DNA of 48,051 nucleotides, from contig NZ_JAQGKF010000146.1 of NCBI RefSeq assembly GCF_028290205.1, positions 1 through 48,051 of the forward strand, in the 5' to 3' direction. The notes under the pieces were generated by a model. That model made no database searches. It was not told the DNA's origin and was given only the letters and a program-made list of their open reading frames with translations. Source of the DNA: Enterovirga sp. (lineage in GTDB: Bacteria; Pseudomonadota; Alphaproteobacteria; Rhizobiales; Beijerinckiaceae). The stretch's first letter is position 1, and each line of letters opens with the position of its first letter. Position numbers and translations under genes: made by a program. This document shows, piece after piece, positions 1-11,343 of the stretch.

Positions 1-187
1 AGCCGCCGTCCCGCCCGGTTCCGGCTGCGGCTTGGCGGTGCAGGGCGCCCCGCCGCGCTTCCCCCCGCGTCCCGCCCCTGCTACACGGCCCGCCTAGCCC
101 GACCCTTGCCTGACCGACCGCCGCAGCGCGCGGGGGCGCGGTTGCGCGCAGCTCACGAGTCGCCCTGTCCCGGGGGCGCGAGGTCCC
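1..187. other. Non-coding start of window upstream of carB
   Basis: I see no convincing gene in this stretch. It is very GC-rich and ends in a GAGG ribosome-binding site at 180-183, four bases before the carB start codon. A short reading frame that begins at 106 overlaps carB in another frame and resembles nothing. Whether carA lies further upstream cannot be told from the window. Confidence 0.5.
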
Positions 188-3649
<3,462 letters not shown>

Positions 3650-3684
3650 GGGCGGCCGCCCGCCTCGCCGTCATGGCGGGTGGG

Positions 3685-3728
3685 CGAAGCAACCCAGGGG
3701 TCGGCCTGCGCCGCTCGGGGTTGCTTCG
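3685..3728. terminator. Inverted repeat between convergent carB and CoA-transferase
   Basis: An 11-base perfect inverted repeat (CGAAGCAACCC at 3685-3695 and GGGTTGCTTCG at 3718-3728) encloses a 22-base GC-rich loop. It lies between the ends of two convergent genes, so a shared terminator is the natural reading. No T-run follows on either strand, so intrinsic termination is unproven. GGGCGGCCGCCC just after the carB stop is a second small palindrome. Confidence 0.4.
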
Positions 3729-3790
3729 CTGCGCTCGCGAGACGGCTGCGGCGCTCCGCTCGCTCGCTCACCGTTGCGGGCGCAAAGCCG

Positions 3791-4948
3791 TCAGCCTGCC
3801 GCGTCGCGGGACGGGGCGTCGAGGTAGCGGGCGTTGTCCGCGCCGAGGGGCGGGCAGGCGGCCTTGGCCGGCCGCTCGCCATTCACCCTGAGCGGGGTGG
3901 ACAGGACCTTGAGCGAACCGGCAGCCGGATGGTCGACGGCCGTGACCATGCCGGTCTCGGCCATGAAGGGGTTTTGGAAGGCCTCGTCGACGGCGTAGAT
4001 CGGGGCCGCCGGGATGGCGCCGGCGAAGATCTCGAGCCAGGCATCCGTGGTCCGGGCCGACATTGCGGCGTCGAGTTCGCGGGTCATGAGGTCGCGATTG
4101 GCGCGCCGGGCGGCCTGACTGCACAGGCGCGGATCGGCCTTGAGCTCCGGGCGGCCGATGCGGTCGACCAGCACCTCCCAAAACTTGTCCTTCATGCACA
4201 TCAGGTAGATCCAGCCGTCCGCCGTGCGGATCGACTGCACGGGCGACAGCGAGGCGTGTGCGCCCCGCGGCAGCCGGGTCGGCACCTCGCCGGTGTTCAG
4301 GTGCCAGGTCGCCGCATAGGCATGCTGGTGCGCGGCCACGTCGAATAGGTTGGTGTCGACATCGCAGCCGCGGCCGGTCGCCTTGGCCTGCAGCAGGCAG
4401 CTCAGGAGCCCGACCATCCCGGTGATGCCGGTCATGTAGTCGATCATGGACGCGCCGAGCCGGCAGGGCGGGCCGTCCGGCTCGCCCGTCATGCTCATGA
4501 GCCCGGTCTCGGCCTGGGCGAGAAAGTCGTAGCCCGGCCAGGCCCGGCGGGAATTGTCACGGCCATAGGCGGAGATGTGGAGGCAGACGATCGCCGGGTT
4601 GATCGGTGACAGGCTGGCGTAATCGAGCTTCAGCTTCTCGGGCAGGTCGCCCCGGAGGTTGTTCGCGACCGCGTCCGCCGTCCGGACCAGGGCCTCGAAG
4701 TCGCGCCGTCCTTCCGGCAGCGACAGGTCGAGCGCGACGCTGCGCTTGTTGGTGTTGAAGGACTGGAAATACTGGCTGTCGCCGGGCCCCAGCATGTGCG
4801 GCCCGACGGCCCGCGAGGCGTCCCCGCCGGAGCCGGGGTTCTCGATCTTGATCACCTCCGCACCGAGATCGGCCAGCATCATGGTCCCGTAGGGAGCGGC
4901 GCCGAAGCTCTCCAGGGTCAGGATGCGGATGTCTTGAAGCGGACGCAC
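3791..4948 (-). CDS. Class III CoA-transferase (CaiB/BaiF family)
   Basis: Predicted to move coenzyme A between carboxylic acids through an enzyme-bound aspartyl-CoA intermediate, as in formyl-CoA and succinyl-CoA-dependent family members. From the GTG start at 4948 the protein has 385 residues, normal for the family. That start sits 6 bases after AGGGAG and opens with RPLQDIRILTLES, typical of the family; the frame stays open much further upstream but without family sequence. The segment IDYMTG puts Asp170 at the position of the catalytic Asp169 of formyl-CoA transferase. The substrate acid is unknown and no CoA-linked partner gene is adjacent. It is divergent from the rsb operon. Confidence 0.9.
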   Translation of the reverse strand: MRPLQDIRILTLESFGAAPYGTMMLADLGAEVIKIENPGSGGDASRAVGPHMLGPGDSQYFQSFNTNKRSVALDLSLPEGRRDFEALVRTADAVANNLRGDLPEKLKLDYASLSPINPAIVCLHISAYGRDNSRRAWPGYDFLAQAETGLMSMTGEPDGPPCRLGASMIDYMTGITGMVGLLSCLLQAKATGRGCDVDTNLFDVAAHQHAYAATWHLNTGEVPTRLPRGAHASLSPVQSIRTADGWIYLMCMKDKFWEVLVDRIGRPELKADPRLCSQAARRANRDLMTRELDAAMSARTTDAWLEIFAGAIPAAPIYAVDEAFQNPFMAETGMVTAVDHPAAGSLKVLSTPLRVNGERPAKAACPPLGADNARYLDAPSRDAAG

Positions 4949-5213
4949 GGGCGACTCCCTGATGATCTCAGCCGCAGGCCGGACGCGCCGCCGGTCCCGA
5001 GCGAGGTCGCGATTGGCTGCTGGCGGCGGCTGCAGGCGAGTATGCGGCAGCGAACGGGACGGGCCAAGTGCGGCCCCTGGAGGGGCGGCGCTCAGGCTCC
5101 GCTTTGCTCCGGGCCCCGGTGCAGGTAAGCGGGTCACCTCCCGGTTGCCTATCGACCGCGCCCTGGCAGGGGTCTGGCTCGGGAGGCATGGTCGAGTTTG
5201 CAGGAATAGCCAC

Positions 5214-6089
5214 ATGGTGACAGACTCCAGCGATGCCCTCCTGAGCGTGCTGGCGAAGGAGGAGCCCCGCATCCTGAGGAGCTGGCTCGAGAGCCTGAAC
5301 GCCGGCGACTCACCCCAGACCGGGCGCATTCGGGACGCGGAGCTGAGGACGCAGGCGCAGGCCATGCTGCAGCACCTGCGGGATGCCCTCGGATCCGGTG
5401 CCTCCGACGCGAAGAGCGAGGCGTTCGCGCCGCTGCGGGACATGCTGGGGGACATCTCGCGCTCCCGCGCCCTGCAGGGCTTCACACCGGCAGAGACCGC
5501 CCATTTCATCCTGGCCGCCAAGGACCCGATCGTCGAAGCCCTGAATGGGACGGGCGATCCCTCGCTTGCGGCCCGGGCGTGGCCCATCAGCCGGCTGCTC
5601 GACCAGCTGTCCCTCCACACCATGGAGGTGTTCCTGGCGAGCCGCGAGGAGGTGATCGGCCGTCAGGGGCAGGAGATCGCCGAGCTGTCGACCCCCGTGG
5701 TTCAGCTCTGGGACGGCATCCTGGCGCTGCCACTGATCGGCACCCTCGACAGCTCCAGGACCAGCGTTGTCATGGAGAACCTGCTGCAGGCCATCGTCGA
5801 CGAGGAGGCGGAGATCGCCATCATCGACATCACGGGCGTGCCGACGGTCGACACCCTGGTGGCGCAGCACTTGCTGAAGACGATCGCCGCAGCCCGCCTG
5901 ATGGGAGCCGATTGCATCGTGTCCGGCATCCGGCCGCAGATCGCCCAAACCATGGTCCATCTCGGGGTCGAGCTGAACGTGGTCTCGAAGGCCACGCTCG
6001 CGGACGCTTTCGCGCTCGCGCTCCGGCGCACCGGCCGGGCGGTGGTGCGGGCCAAGGCGCCCGCCCCGACCGGCGAAGATCGAACCTGA
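5214..6089 (+). CDS. rsbR: RsbR-type stressosome sensor with STAS domain
   Basis: Probable scaffold and sensor subunit of a stressosome-like complex. The 291-residue protein has a helical N-terminal region (about 1-140) that looks like the RsbRD-type sensor domain, a short linker, and a C-terminal STAS domain (about 165-280). The STAS part keeps both segments phosphorylated in Bacillus subtilis RsbRA: PLIGTLD with Thr177 and PTVDT with Thr214. The ATG at 5214 follows AGGAA by seven bases; a longer in-frame reading upstream has no family similarity. It heads a tight five-gene operon. What the N-terminal domain senses is not visible. Confidence 0.9.
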   Translation: MVTDSSDALLSVLAKEEPRILRSWLESLNAGDSPQTGRIRDAELRTQAQAMLQHLRDALGSGASDAKSEAFAPLRDMLGDISRSRALQGFTPAETAHFILAAKDPIVEALNGTGDPSLAARAWPISRLLDQLSLHTMEVFLASREEVIGRQGQEIAELSTPVVQLWDGILALPLIGTLDSSRTSVVMENLLQAIVDEEAEIAIIDITGVPTVDTLVAQHLLKTIAAARLMGADCIVSGIRPQIAQTMVHLGVELNVVSKATLADAFALALRRTGRAVVRAKAPAPTGEDRT

Positions 6090-6093
6090 CCCG

Positions 6094-6495
6094 ATGGACC
6101 GGATCCCGATCCTCAAGCTCGGTGGCGCGCTGATCGTCACCATCCAGGTCGACATGCACGACCGGCTGGCTCTGGCCCTCGAGGAGGACCTCACGGCCAA
6201 GATCGCGTCCACGGGCGCCCGCGGCGTTCTGATCGACATCTCGGCCCTCGAGATCGTGGATTCGTTCATCGGCCGCATGCTGGACAACATCGCGGCGGTG
6301 TCGCGGGTGCTGGACGCCGACACCGTCGTGGTCGGAATGCGGCCCGCGGTGGCGATCACGCTGGTCGAACTTGGCCTCGAACTCACCGGCATCAAGACGG
6401 CCCTGAATATCGAGCGTGGCATGGCCCTGATCCGGTCCAGGTTGGACGAAAGCAAAGACGAGGCCCGGAGCGCGCGTGCCCGTCGCGAAGACTGA
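6094..6495 (+). CDS. rsbS: RsbS-type STAS protein
   Basis: Single-domain STAS protein of 133 residues. In known stressosomes RsbS forms the core with RsbR and holds the RsbT kinase until RsbT phosphorylates one serine. Here that residue is Ser57 in DISALEIVDSF, matching Ser59 of Bacillus RsbS. The start codon lies four bases after the rsbR stop, which suggests coupled translation. The charged C-terminal tail (about 115-133) extends past the STAS fold and is encoded partly in the overlap with rsbT. Confidence 0.92.
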   Translation: MDRIPILKLGGALIVTIQVDMHDRLALALEEDLTAKIASTGARGVLIDISALEIVDSFIGRMLDNIAAVSRVLDADTVVVGMRPAVAITLVELGLELTGIKTALNIERGMALIRSRLDESKDEARSARARRED

Positions 6496-6880
6496 CCGTC
6501 TCCCCATCCGGTCCGGAGAGGACGTCGTGCGGGTGCGCCAGACGGTGCGGACCCGCGCGATCGAGATCGGACTCAGCCTTGTCGATCAGACCAAGATCGT
6601 CACGGCGGCGAGCGAGCTCGCCCGCAACACGCTGGATTACGGCGGCGGCGGCGAGGCTCGGGTCGAGGTCGTCCATGAGGGCGCCCGCCGGGGTGTCCGG
6701 TTGACCTTCGAGGACCAGGGCCCGGGCATTCCGGACCTCGCCAAGGCGTTGGCGGACCATTTCACCACGGGCGGCGGACTCGGCCTTGGCCTTGGCGGGG
6801 CCAAGCGCCTGTCGAACGAGTTCCATATCGAATCGACGGTCGGTGTCGGAACGCGCGTGACCATCGCGCGCTGGAAATGA
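6476..6880 (+). CDS. rsbT: RsbT-type serine/threonine switch kinase
   Basis: Small GHKL-fold kinase of 134 residues, expected to phosphorylate RsbR and RsbS and to be set free from the stressosome on stress. The Bergerat ATP site is complete: N-box SELARNTLDYG with Asn51, G1 box EDQGPGIPD (80-87), and a glycine-rich lid at 99-108. The GTG start at 6476 overlaps rsbS by 20 bases; this start keeps the usual N-terminal strand of the family. In Bacillus the freed kinase activates the phosphatase RsbU. No rsbU or sigB is in this window, so the target must differ. Confidence 0.92.
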   Translation: MPVAKTDRLPIRSGEDVVRVRQTVRTRAIEIGLSLVDQTKIVTAASELARNTLDYGGGGEARVEVVHEGARRGVRLTFEDQGPGIPDLAKALADHFTTGGGLGLGLGGAKRLSNEFHIESTVGVGTRVTIARWK

Positions 6881-7884
6881 CGATGATCTCCGTCCCGGTG
6901 ACAGAAGCGAGCCAGGTGGCGGAGGCTCGTCGCCGGGCCACGGCCGTGGCGCAGCGGCTCGGCTTCGACGAGACGGCCCGCGGCCGGGTCGCCATCGTGG
7001 CGACCGAACTCGCCACCAACATCGTCAAATATGGCGCGGGCGGCGAGATCCTGCTCGACGCCTTCGAGGACGAGACCGGGGCCGGTGTGGAACTCCTGGC
7101 ACTCGACAAGGGGGCCGGCCTCGCCAGTGTGGAGGCGGCGCTGCGGGACGGGCATTCCACGGGCGGCAGCGCCGGCACGGGCCTCGGATCCGTCAAGCGC
7201 CAGTCCTCCGCCTTCGACATCGCGTCCTGGCCGGGCAAGGGGCTCGCCGTGCTGGCCCGTGTCCAGGCGTCCCCGATCAAGGGAATGAGCCCGCCGCCGC
7301 GCTTCGGGGCGGTCGCCGTGCCCTTGCGGGGCGAGACCGTCTGCGGCGACGCGTATGCGACCCGGCGCGACGGCGACGGCGACGGCTGGACGGTGATGGT
7401 GGCCGACGGGCTCGGCCACGGGCCTCAGGCGGCGCAGGCCTCGCAGGAGGCCGTTCGGCTGTTCCAGGCTTGCCGGGAGCCCCGGCCGGCCGGCATCTTG
7501 AGCGCGATCCATGCCGGCCTGCGCCACACGCGCGGTGGGGCCGTTTCGGTTGCCCGCTACGAGCCTGAACGCGGCGTGCTGGTGTTTTCCGGGGTCGGCA
7601 ACGTGGCGGGAGCCGTGCTGGCCCAGGGGGAGATCAGGCGCACCGTGTCCCTGGCCGGCACGGCCGGCCACGTGGTCCGCCGCATCCAGGACTTCGAGTA
7701 TCCGTTTGCGCCCGGGGACCACTTGGTCATGTGCTCGGACGGGATCGGGACCAGCTGGGCGCTGGATCGCTATCCGGGCCTGACCGGCGCTCACCCGAGC
7801 CTCGTCGCGGGGGTGATCTACCGCGATTTCACGCGCGGGCGTGATGACGCGACGGTGCTGGTGGTCCGAGGAGCCGCTGCATGA
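6877..7884 (+). CDS. RsbT-like ATPase domain fused to SpoIIE/PP2C phosphatase (RsbX-like)
   Basis: Two-domain protein of 335 residues. Residues about 5-132 form a second GHKL kinase domain resembling RsbT (N-box TELATNIVKYG with Asn48, LDKGAG, and the GTGLG lid near 101). Residues about 140-332 form a PP2C-type phosphatase with the acidic metal ligands in place: Asp158 in CGDAY, Asp177 in VADGLGHG, Asp288 in CSDGIG and the final GRDDATV. By analogy with RsbX it should remove phosphate from RsbS/RsbR and reset the module. It overlaps rsbT by four bases (ATGA). Whether its kinase-like domain is active or only binds is unknown. Confidence 0.9.
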   Translation: MTMISVPVTEASQVAEARRRATAVAQRLGFDETARGRVAIVATELATNIVKYGAGGEILLDAFEDETGAGVELLALDKGAGLASVEAALRDGHSTGGSAGTGLGSVKRQSSAFDIASWPGKGLAVLARVQASPIKGMSPPPRFGAVAVPLRGETVCGDAYATRRDGDGDGWTVMVADGLGHGPQAAQASQEAVRLFQACREPRPAGILSAIHAGLRHTRGGAVSVARYEPERGVLVFSGVGNVAGAVLAQGEIRRTVSLAGTAGHVVRRIQDFEYPFAPGDHLVMCSDGIGTSWALDRYPGLTGAHPSLVAGVIYRDFTRGRDDATVLVVRGAAA

Positions 7885-9779
7885 AGTGGCCGATGGTCAC
7901 CATGCCGGTCACTGTGGAGGACGACGTCGTGGCGGTCCGCCAGCGGGCCCGCCGGATCGCCGAGGAGCTGGGCTTCGGCGTCCAGGACCAGACCCGAATC
8001 GCGACAGCTCTCTCGGAGATCGCCCGCAACGCCTACGGCTATGCCGGCGGCGGCAAGGTGGAATTCGGCATCGACGAGGGAGGGGCCGGTCAGGAACTCG
8101 TCCTGCGGGTGTCCGACCAGGGCCCCGGCATCGCCGACATCCAGGCCATCGTGGACGGGCAGTACCGCTCCGCCACCGGGCTCGGGGCCGGCATCGCGGG
8201 CGCCCGCCGGCTCATGGACAGGTTCGACCTGCGCTCGGAGCTCGGCCGCGGCACCGCCGTGACCCTGGCCAAGCGCATTCCGGCCGGCAGTCCGGCGCTG
8301 ACCGGCCCGAAGGTCGCGACGGTGGCCGAACGGGTCACCCGAAGCCGCGGCGACGAGCCCGGCGTCGTGCTGCGCGAGCAGAACCGGGAACTGCTTCGCA
8401 GCCTCGCCGAACTGGCGGAGCGCGAGGAGGAGGCACGGCGGCTGAACGGCGAACTGGCCGAGACGAATCGCGGCGTCGTGGCGCTCCATGCCGAGCTCGA
8501 GACCCAGGCGGCGCAGCTCCGGGACGCCGGCGCCACGCTCGAGCGCCAGGTCGCCGCACGAACCGCCGAACTTGCCGACGCGAACGAGCGCCTGCGCAAG
8601 GAGGCCGAAGAGCGCGCCCGCATGGAGGCCGACCTCCGCCAGATCCAGAAGATGGAGGCCGTCGGCGAGCTGACCGGCGGCATCGCCCATGATTTCAACA
8701 ATCTCCTGACCGGGATCATGGGCCCTCTCGACCTGCTGCAGAGCCGTCTCCGCAAAGGCAGGACCGAGAATCTCGACCGCTACATCGACATGGCCATGGC
8801 CTCGGCCAACCGGGCCGCGGCGCTGACGCATCGGCTGCTCGCCTTTGCCCGCCGGCAGCCGCTCGACCCCCGGCCCACCGACGTGAACGCGCTGATCCAC
8901 GGCATGTCCGACCTCCTGCGCCGGACCATCAGCGAGGCGATCGACCTCAGGATCGAGCCCGCAGACGACCTCTGGTTGACCTTGTGTGATCCGCACCAGC
9001 TCGAGAACGCGCTTCTCAACCTGGCCATCAACGCCCGGGATGCCATGCCGGACGGGGGGGCGCTCGTGATCCGGACCTGGAACGGCCGGCCGCCCGAAAC
9101 CGGCTCCGACCTGCCGCCGGGTGCCGCCTCCCGGGATTACGTCTGCGTCCAGGTGGCCGATTCCGGCATCGGCATGCCGGCCGAGGTGATCGCGCGGGCC
9201 TTCGACCCGTTCTTCACCACCAAGCCGCTCGGCCAGGGAACCGGGCTCGGCCTGTCCATGATCTATGGGTTCGCCCGGCAATCCGAGGGGCACGCCCAGA
9301 TCGAGAGCCAGGTCGGCCAGGGCACCTCCATCAGCCTGTATTTGCCCCGCTGCACGGGGCATCTGGTCGAGGAGACGGGCCGGGACGCTTCCGCCGAGAT
9401 GCGGCGCGGTGACGGCGACACGGTGCTGGTCGTCGAGGATGAAAGCGTGGTGCGGGAGCTGGTGGTCGAGGCGCTGCACGACCTGGGCTATCGCGCCCTG
9501 CAGGCGACGGACGGGCCCTCGGGGCTGCGCGTCCTGCAAGGGGCGGAGAGGATCGACCTCCTGGTCACCGACGTCGGCCTCCCCGGGCTGAACGGGCGCC
9601 AGCTCGCCGATCACGCCCGGGTGACGCGCCCGGGCCTCAAGGTACTGTTCATCACCGGCTATGCCGAGACGGCGGCCGCCGCCTCCGGCTTCCTCGATCC
9701 CGGCATGGCGATGATAACCAAGCCCTTCAAGGTCGACGCGCTGATGTCCCGGATCCGGGGCATGATCGAGGAGAGCTGA
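7881..9779 (+). CDS. Hybrid histidine kinase with N-terminal RsbT-like domain and receiver
   Basis: Output candidate of the rsb operon, 632 residues. Order of parts: an RsbT-like GHKL domain (about 5-135; SEIARNAYGYAGG with Asn50, SDQGPGIAD), a long coiled coil (about 150-250), a HisKA dimerisation domain with phosphorylatable His270 in GGIAHDFNN, a HATPase_c domain (NLAINARDAMPDGG, DSGIGM, FDPFFTTK, GTGLGLSMIYG), and a C-terminal receiver with Asp564 in VTDVGLPG. There are no membrane segments, so it is cytoplasmic. It overlaps the preceding gene by four bases. I infer that the STAS core could bind the N-terminal domain and gate the kinase. No separate response regulator is adjacent. Confidence 0.93.
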   Translation: MKWPMVTMPVTVEDDVVAVRQRARRIAEELGFGVQDQTRIATALSEIARNAYGYAGGGKVEFGIDEGGAGQELVLRVSDQGPGIADIQAIVDGQYRSATGLGAGIAGARRLMDRFDLRSELGRGTAVTLAKRIPAGSPALTGPKVATVAERVTRSRGDEPGVVLREQNRELLRSLAELAEREEEARRLNGELAETNRGVVALHAELETQAAQLRDAGATLERQVAARTAELADANERLRKEAEERARMEADLRQIQKMEAVGELTGGIAHDFNNLLTGIMGPLDLLQSRLRKGRTENLDRYIDMAMASANRAAALTHRLLAFARRQPLDPRPTDVNALIHGMSDLLRRTISEAIDLRIEPADDLWLTLCDPHQLENALLNLAINARDAMPDGGALVIRTWNGRPPETGSDLPPGAASRDYVCVQVADSGIGMPAEVIARAFDPFFTTKPLGQGTGLGLSMIYGFARQSEGHAQIESQVGQGTSISLYLPRCTGHLVEETGRDASAEMRRGDGDTVLVVEDESVVRELVVEALHDLGYRALQATDGPSGLRVLQGAERIDLLVTDVGLPGLNGRQLADHARVTRPGLKVLFITGYAETAAAASGFLDPGMAMITKPFKVDALMSRIRGMIEES

Positions 9780-9848
9780 CTCGGCCGCAGGTGGACGCGG
9801 CTGGGCCGGCGTCGTATCTCGCGGACGACATCGGCGGGGCTTCTCTCC

Positions 9849-10646
9849 ATGCGGGCGACTCGACGGGCCGGTCTCTTCGCCCTCCTGCTGCTCGGGTTCC
9901 TGCCCGGAACAGCCAGCCTCGCGGCCTCACCCGCCGGTCCGGTCGTGTTCGCTGCCGCGAGCCTGAAAACCGCACTCGACGAGATCGCCGCCGAGTGGGC
10001 GACATCCGGTCGGCCCGCGCCCAGGATCTCCTATGCGGCGTCCAACACGCTGGCGAAGCAGATCGAGGCGGGGGCGCCCGCCGATCTCGTCTTCACCGCC
10101 GATCTCGACTGGATGGATTACCTCGAGGGCAAGGCGCTGATCCGACCCGGCACCCGCGTCAGCCTGCTGGGCAATGCCATCGTCGTCATCGCGCCGAAGG
10201 ATTCGGCCGTGACGCTCGCCATGGGGCCAGGCCTGAACCTCGCGGCAGCCCTCGGGTCGGGCCGGCTGGCGATGGGCCATGTCGAGGCCGTGCCGGCCGG
10301 CAAATACGGCAAGGCCGCGCTCGAGAAGCTCGGCGCCTGGGACGCGGTGAAGGGCAGGATCGCCCAGGCCGAGAGCGTCCGGGCGGCGCTGCTGCTGGTG
10401 TCCCGTGGCGAGGCGCCGCTCGGCATTGTCTATGCCACGGACGCGCGGGCGGATCCCAACGTCCGGGTCGTCGCGACCTTCCCGGCCGGCAGCCATCCGG
10501 CTATCGTCTACCCGGCCGCCCTGGCGGCGGGCTCCACCCATTCCGACGCGGCCGCGTTTTTGGCCCATCTCGGCGGCCCGGCCGCGACGGCCGCCTTCGC
10601 GCGCCACGGCTTCACGGCGACCGGCCGGCCGGCACCCCGCTCCTGA
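9849..10646 (+). CDS. modA: Molybdate ABC transporter, periplasmic binding protein
   Basis: Captures molybdate (or tungstate) in the periplasm for ModBC. The 265-residue precursor has a Sec signal peptide (basic start, hydrophobic 8-20, likely cut near 26-30) and then the typical ModA opening VVFAAASLKTALDEIA, with serines that contact the oxyanion, followed by ADLVFTADLDWMDYL. It begins 69 bases after the kinase gene and forms a tight operon with modB and modC. No ModE-type regulator is nearby. Confidence 0.95.
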   Translation: MRATRRAGLFALLLLGFLPGTASLAASPAGPVVFAAASLKTALDEIAAEWATSGRPAPRISYAASNTLAKQIEAGAPADLVFTADLDWMDYLEGKALIRPGTRVSLLGNAIVVIAPKDSAVTLAMGPGLNLAAALGSGRLAMGHVEAVPAGKYGKAALEKLGAWDAVKGRIAQAESVRAALLLVSRGEAPLGIVYATDARADPNVRVVATFPAGSHPAIVYPAALAAGSTHSDAAAFLAHLGGPAATAAFARHGFTATGRPAPRS

Positions 10647-10647
10647 C

Positions 10648-11343
10648 ATGCTGGACTGGCTCCGTCCGGAGGAGTGGACGGCGCTGCGGCTGAGCCTGCT
10701 CGTGGCCAGCGTCGCGACGCTGGCCAGCCTGCCGCTCGGCCTTGCCGTCGCCTACCTGCTCGCGCGGGGCCGCTTTTGGGGCAAGTCGGCGCTCGACACG
10801 CTGGTGCACCTGCCGCTGATCCTGCCGCCCGTCGTGACCGGATACCTGCTTCTGCTCGGCTTCGGCCGGCGCGGCCCGATCGGCGCGTTCCTGCATGACC
10901 ATTTCGGGATCGTGCTGTCGTTTCGCTGGACAGGCGCGGCGCTGGCCGGCGCCGTGATGGGTTTCCCGCTGCTGGTGCGGGCGATCCGGCTGTCGCTCGA
11001 GGCCGTGGACGGCAAGCTGGAGGAGGCGGCCGGCACGCTCGGCGCCAACCGGGCTTGGGTCGCGCTTGTGGTGACGCTGCCCCTGATCCTGCCGGGCGTG
11101 ATCGCCGGCTCGATCCTGTGCTTCGCAAAGGCCATGGGCGAGTTCGGCGCCACGATCACCTTCGTGTCGAACATCCCGGGCGAGACCCAGACCCTGCCGA
11201 CGGCCATCTATACCTTCACCCAGATCCCGGGCGGGGAGGCGGGCGCCATGCGGCTGACGCTTGTGTCGGTCGCCGTGTCCATGGCGGCCCTGGTCGCGTC
11301 GGAACTGATGGCCCGCGCGGCGGCGCGGCGGCTTGCGGCGTGA
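10648..11343 (+). CDS. modB: Molybdate ABC transporter permease
   Basis: Inner-membrane channel subunit, 231 residues with about five hydrophobic segments. The cytoplasmic EAA loop that docks on ModC is visible as EEAAGTLGANRAWVALVVTLPLILPG. The ATG at 10648 lies one base after the modA stop; the frame is open further upstream, but that part lies inside modA and is not permease-like. Its end overlaps the modC start. Confidence 0.95.
   Translation: MLDWLRPEEWTALRLSLLVASVATLASLPLGLAVAYLLARGRFWGKSALDTLVHLPLILPPVVTGYLLLLGFGRRGPIGAFLHDHFGIVLSFRWTGAALAGAVMGFPLLVRAIRLSLEAVDGKLEEAAGTLGANRAWVALVVTLPLILPGVIAGSILCFAKAMGEFGATITFVSNIPGETQTLPTAIYTFTQIPGGEAGAMRLTLVSVAVSMAALVASELMARAAARRLAA

Noticed and set aside
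4968-5213. 81-codon reading frame in the gap between the CoA-transferase and rsbR
   Set aside because: Pro/Ala/Arg-rich, no ribosome-binding site, and it lies in what should be a divergent promoter region.
5000-5213. Search for an EcfG-type (GGAAC-N16/17-CGTT) general stress promoter before rsbR
   Set aside because: No matching pair of elements found in the divergent gap.
7818-9614. Open reading frame of 598 codons opposite the hybrid kinase
   Set aside because: Antisense shadow; the kinase motifs on the plus strand are complete.
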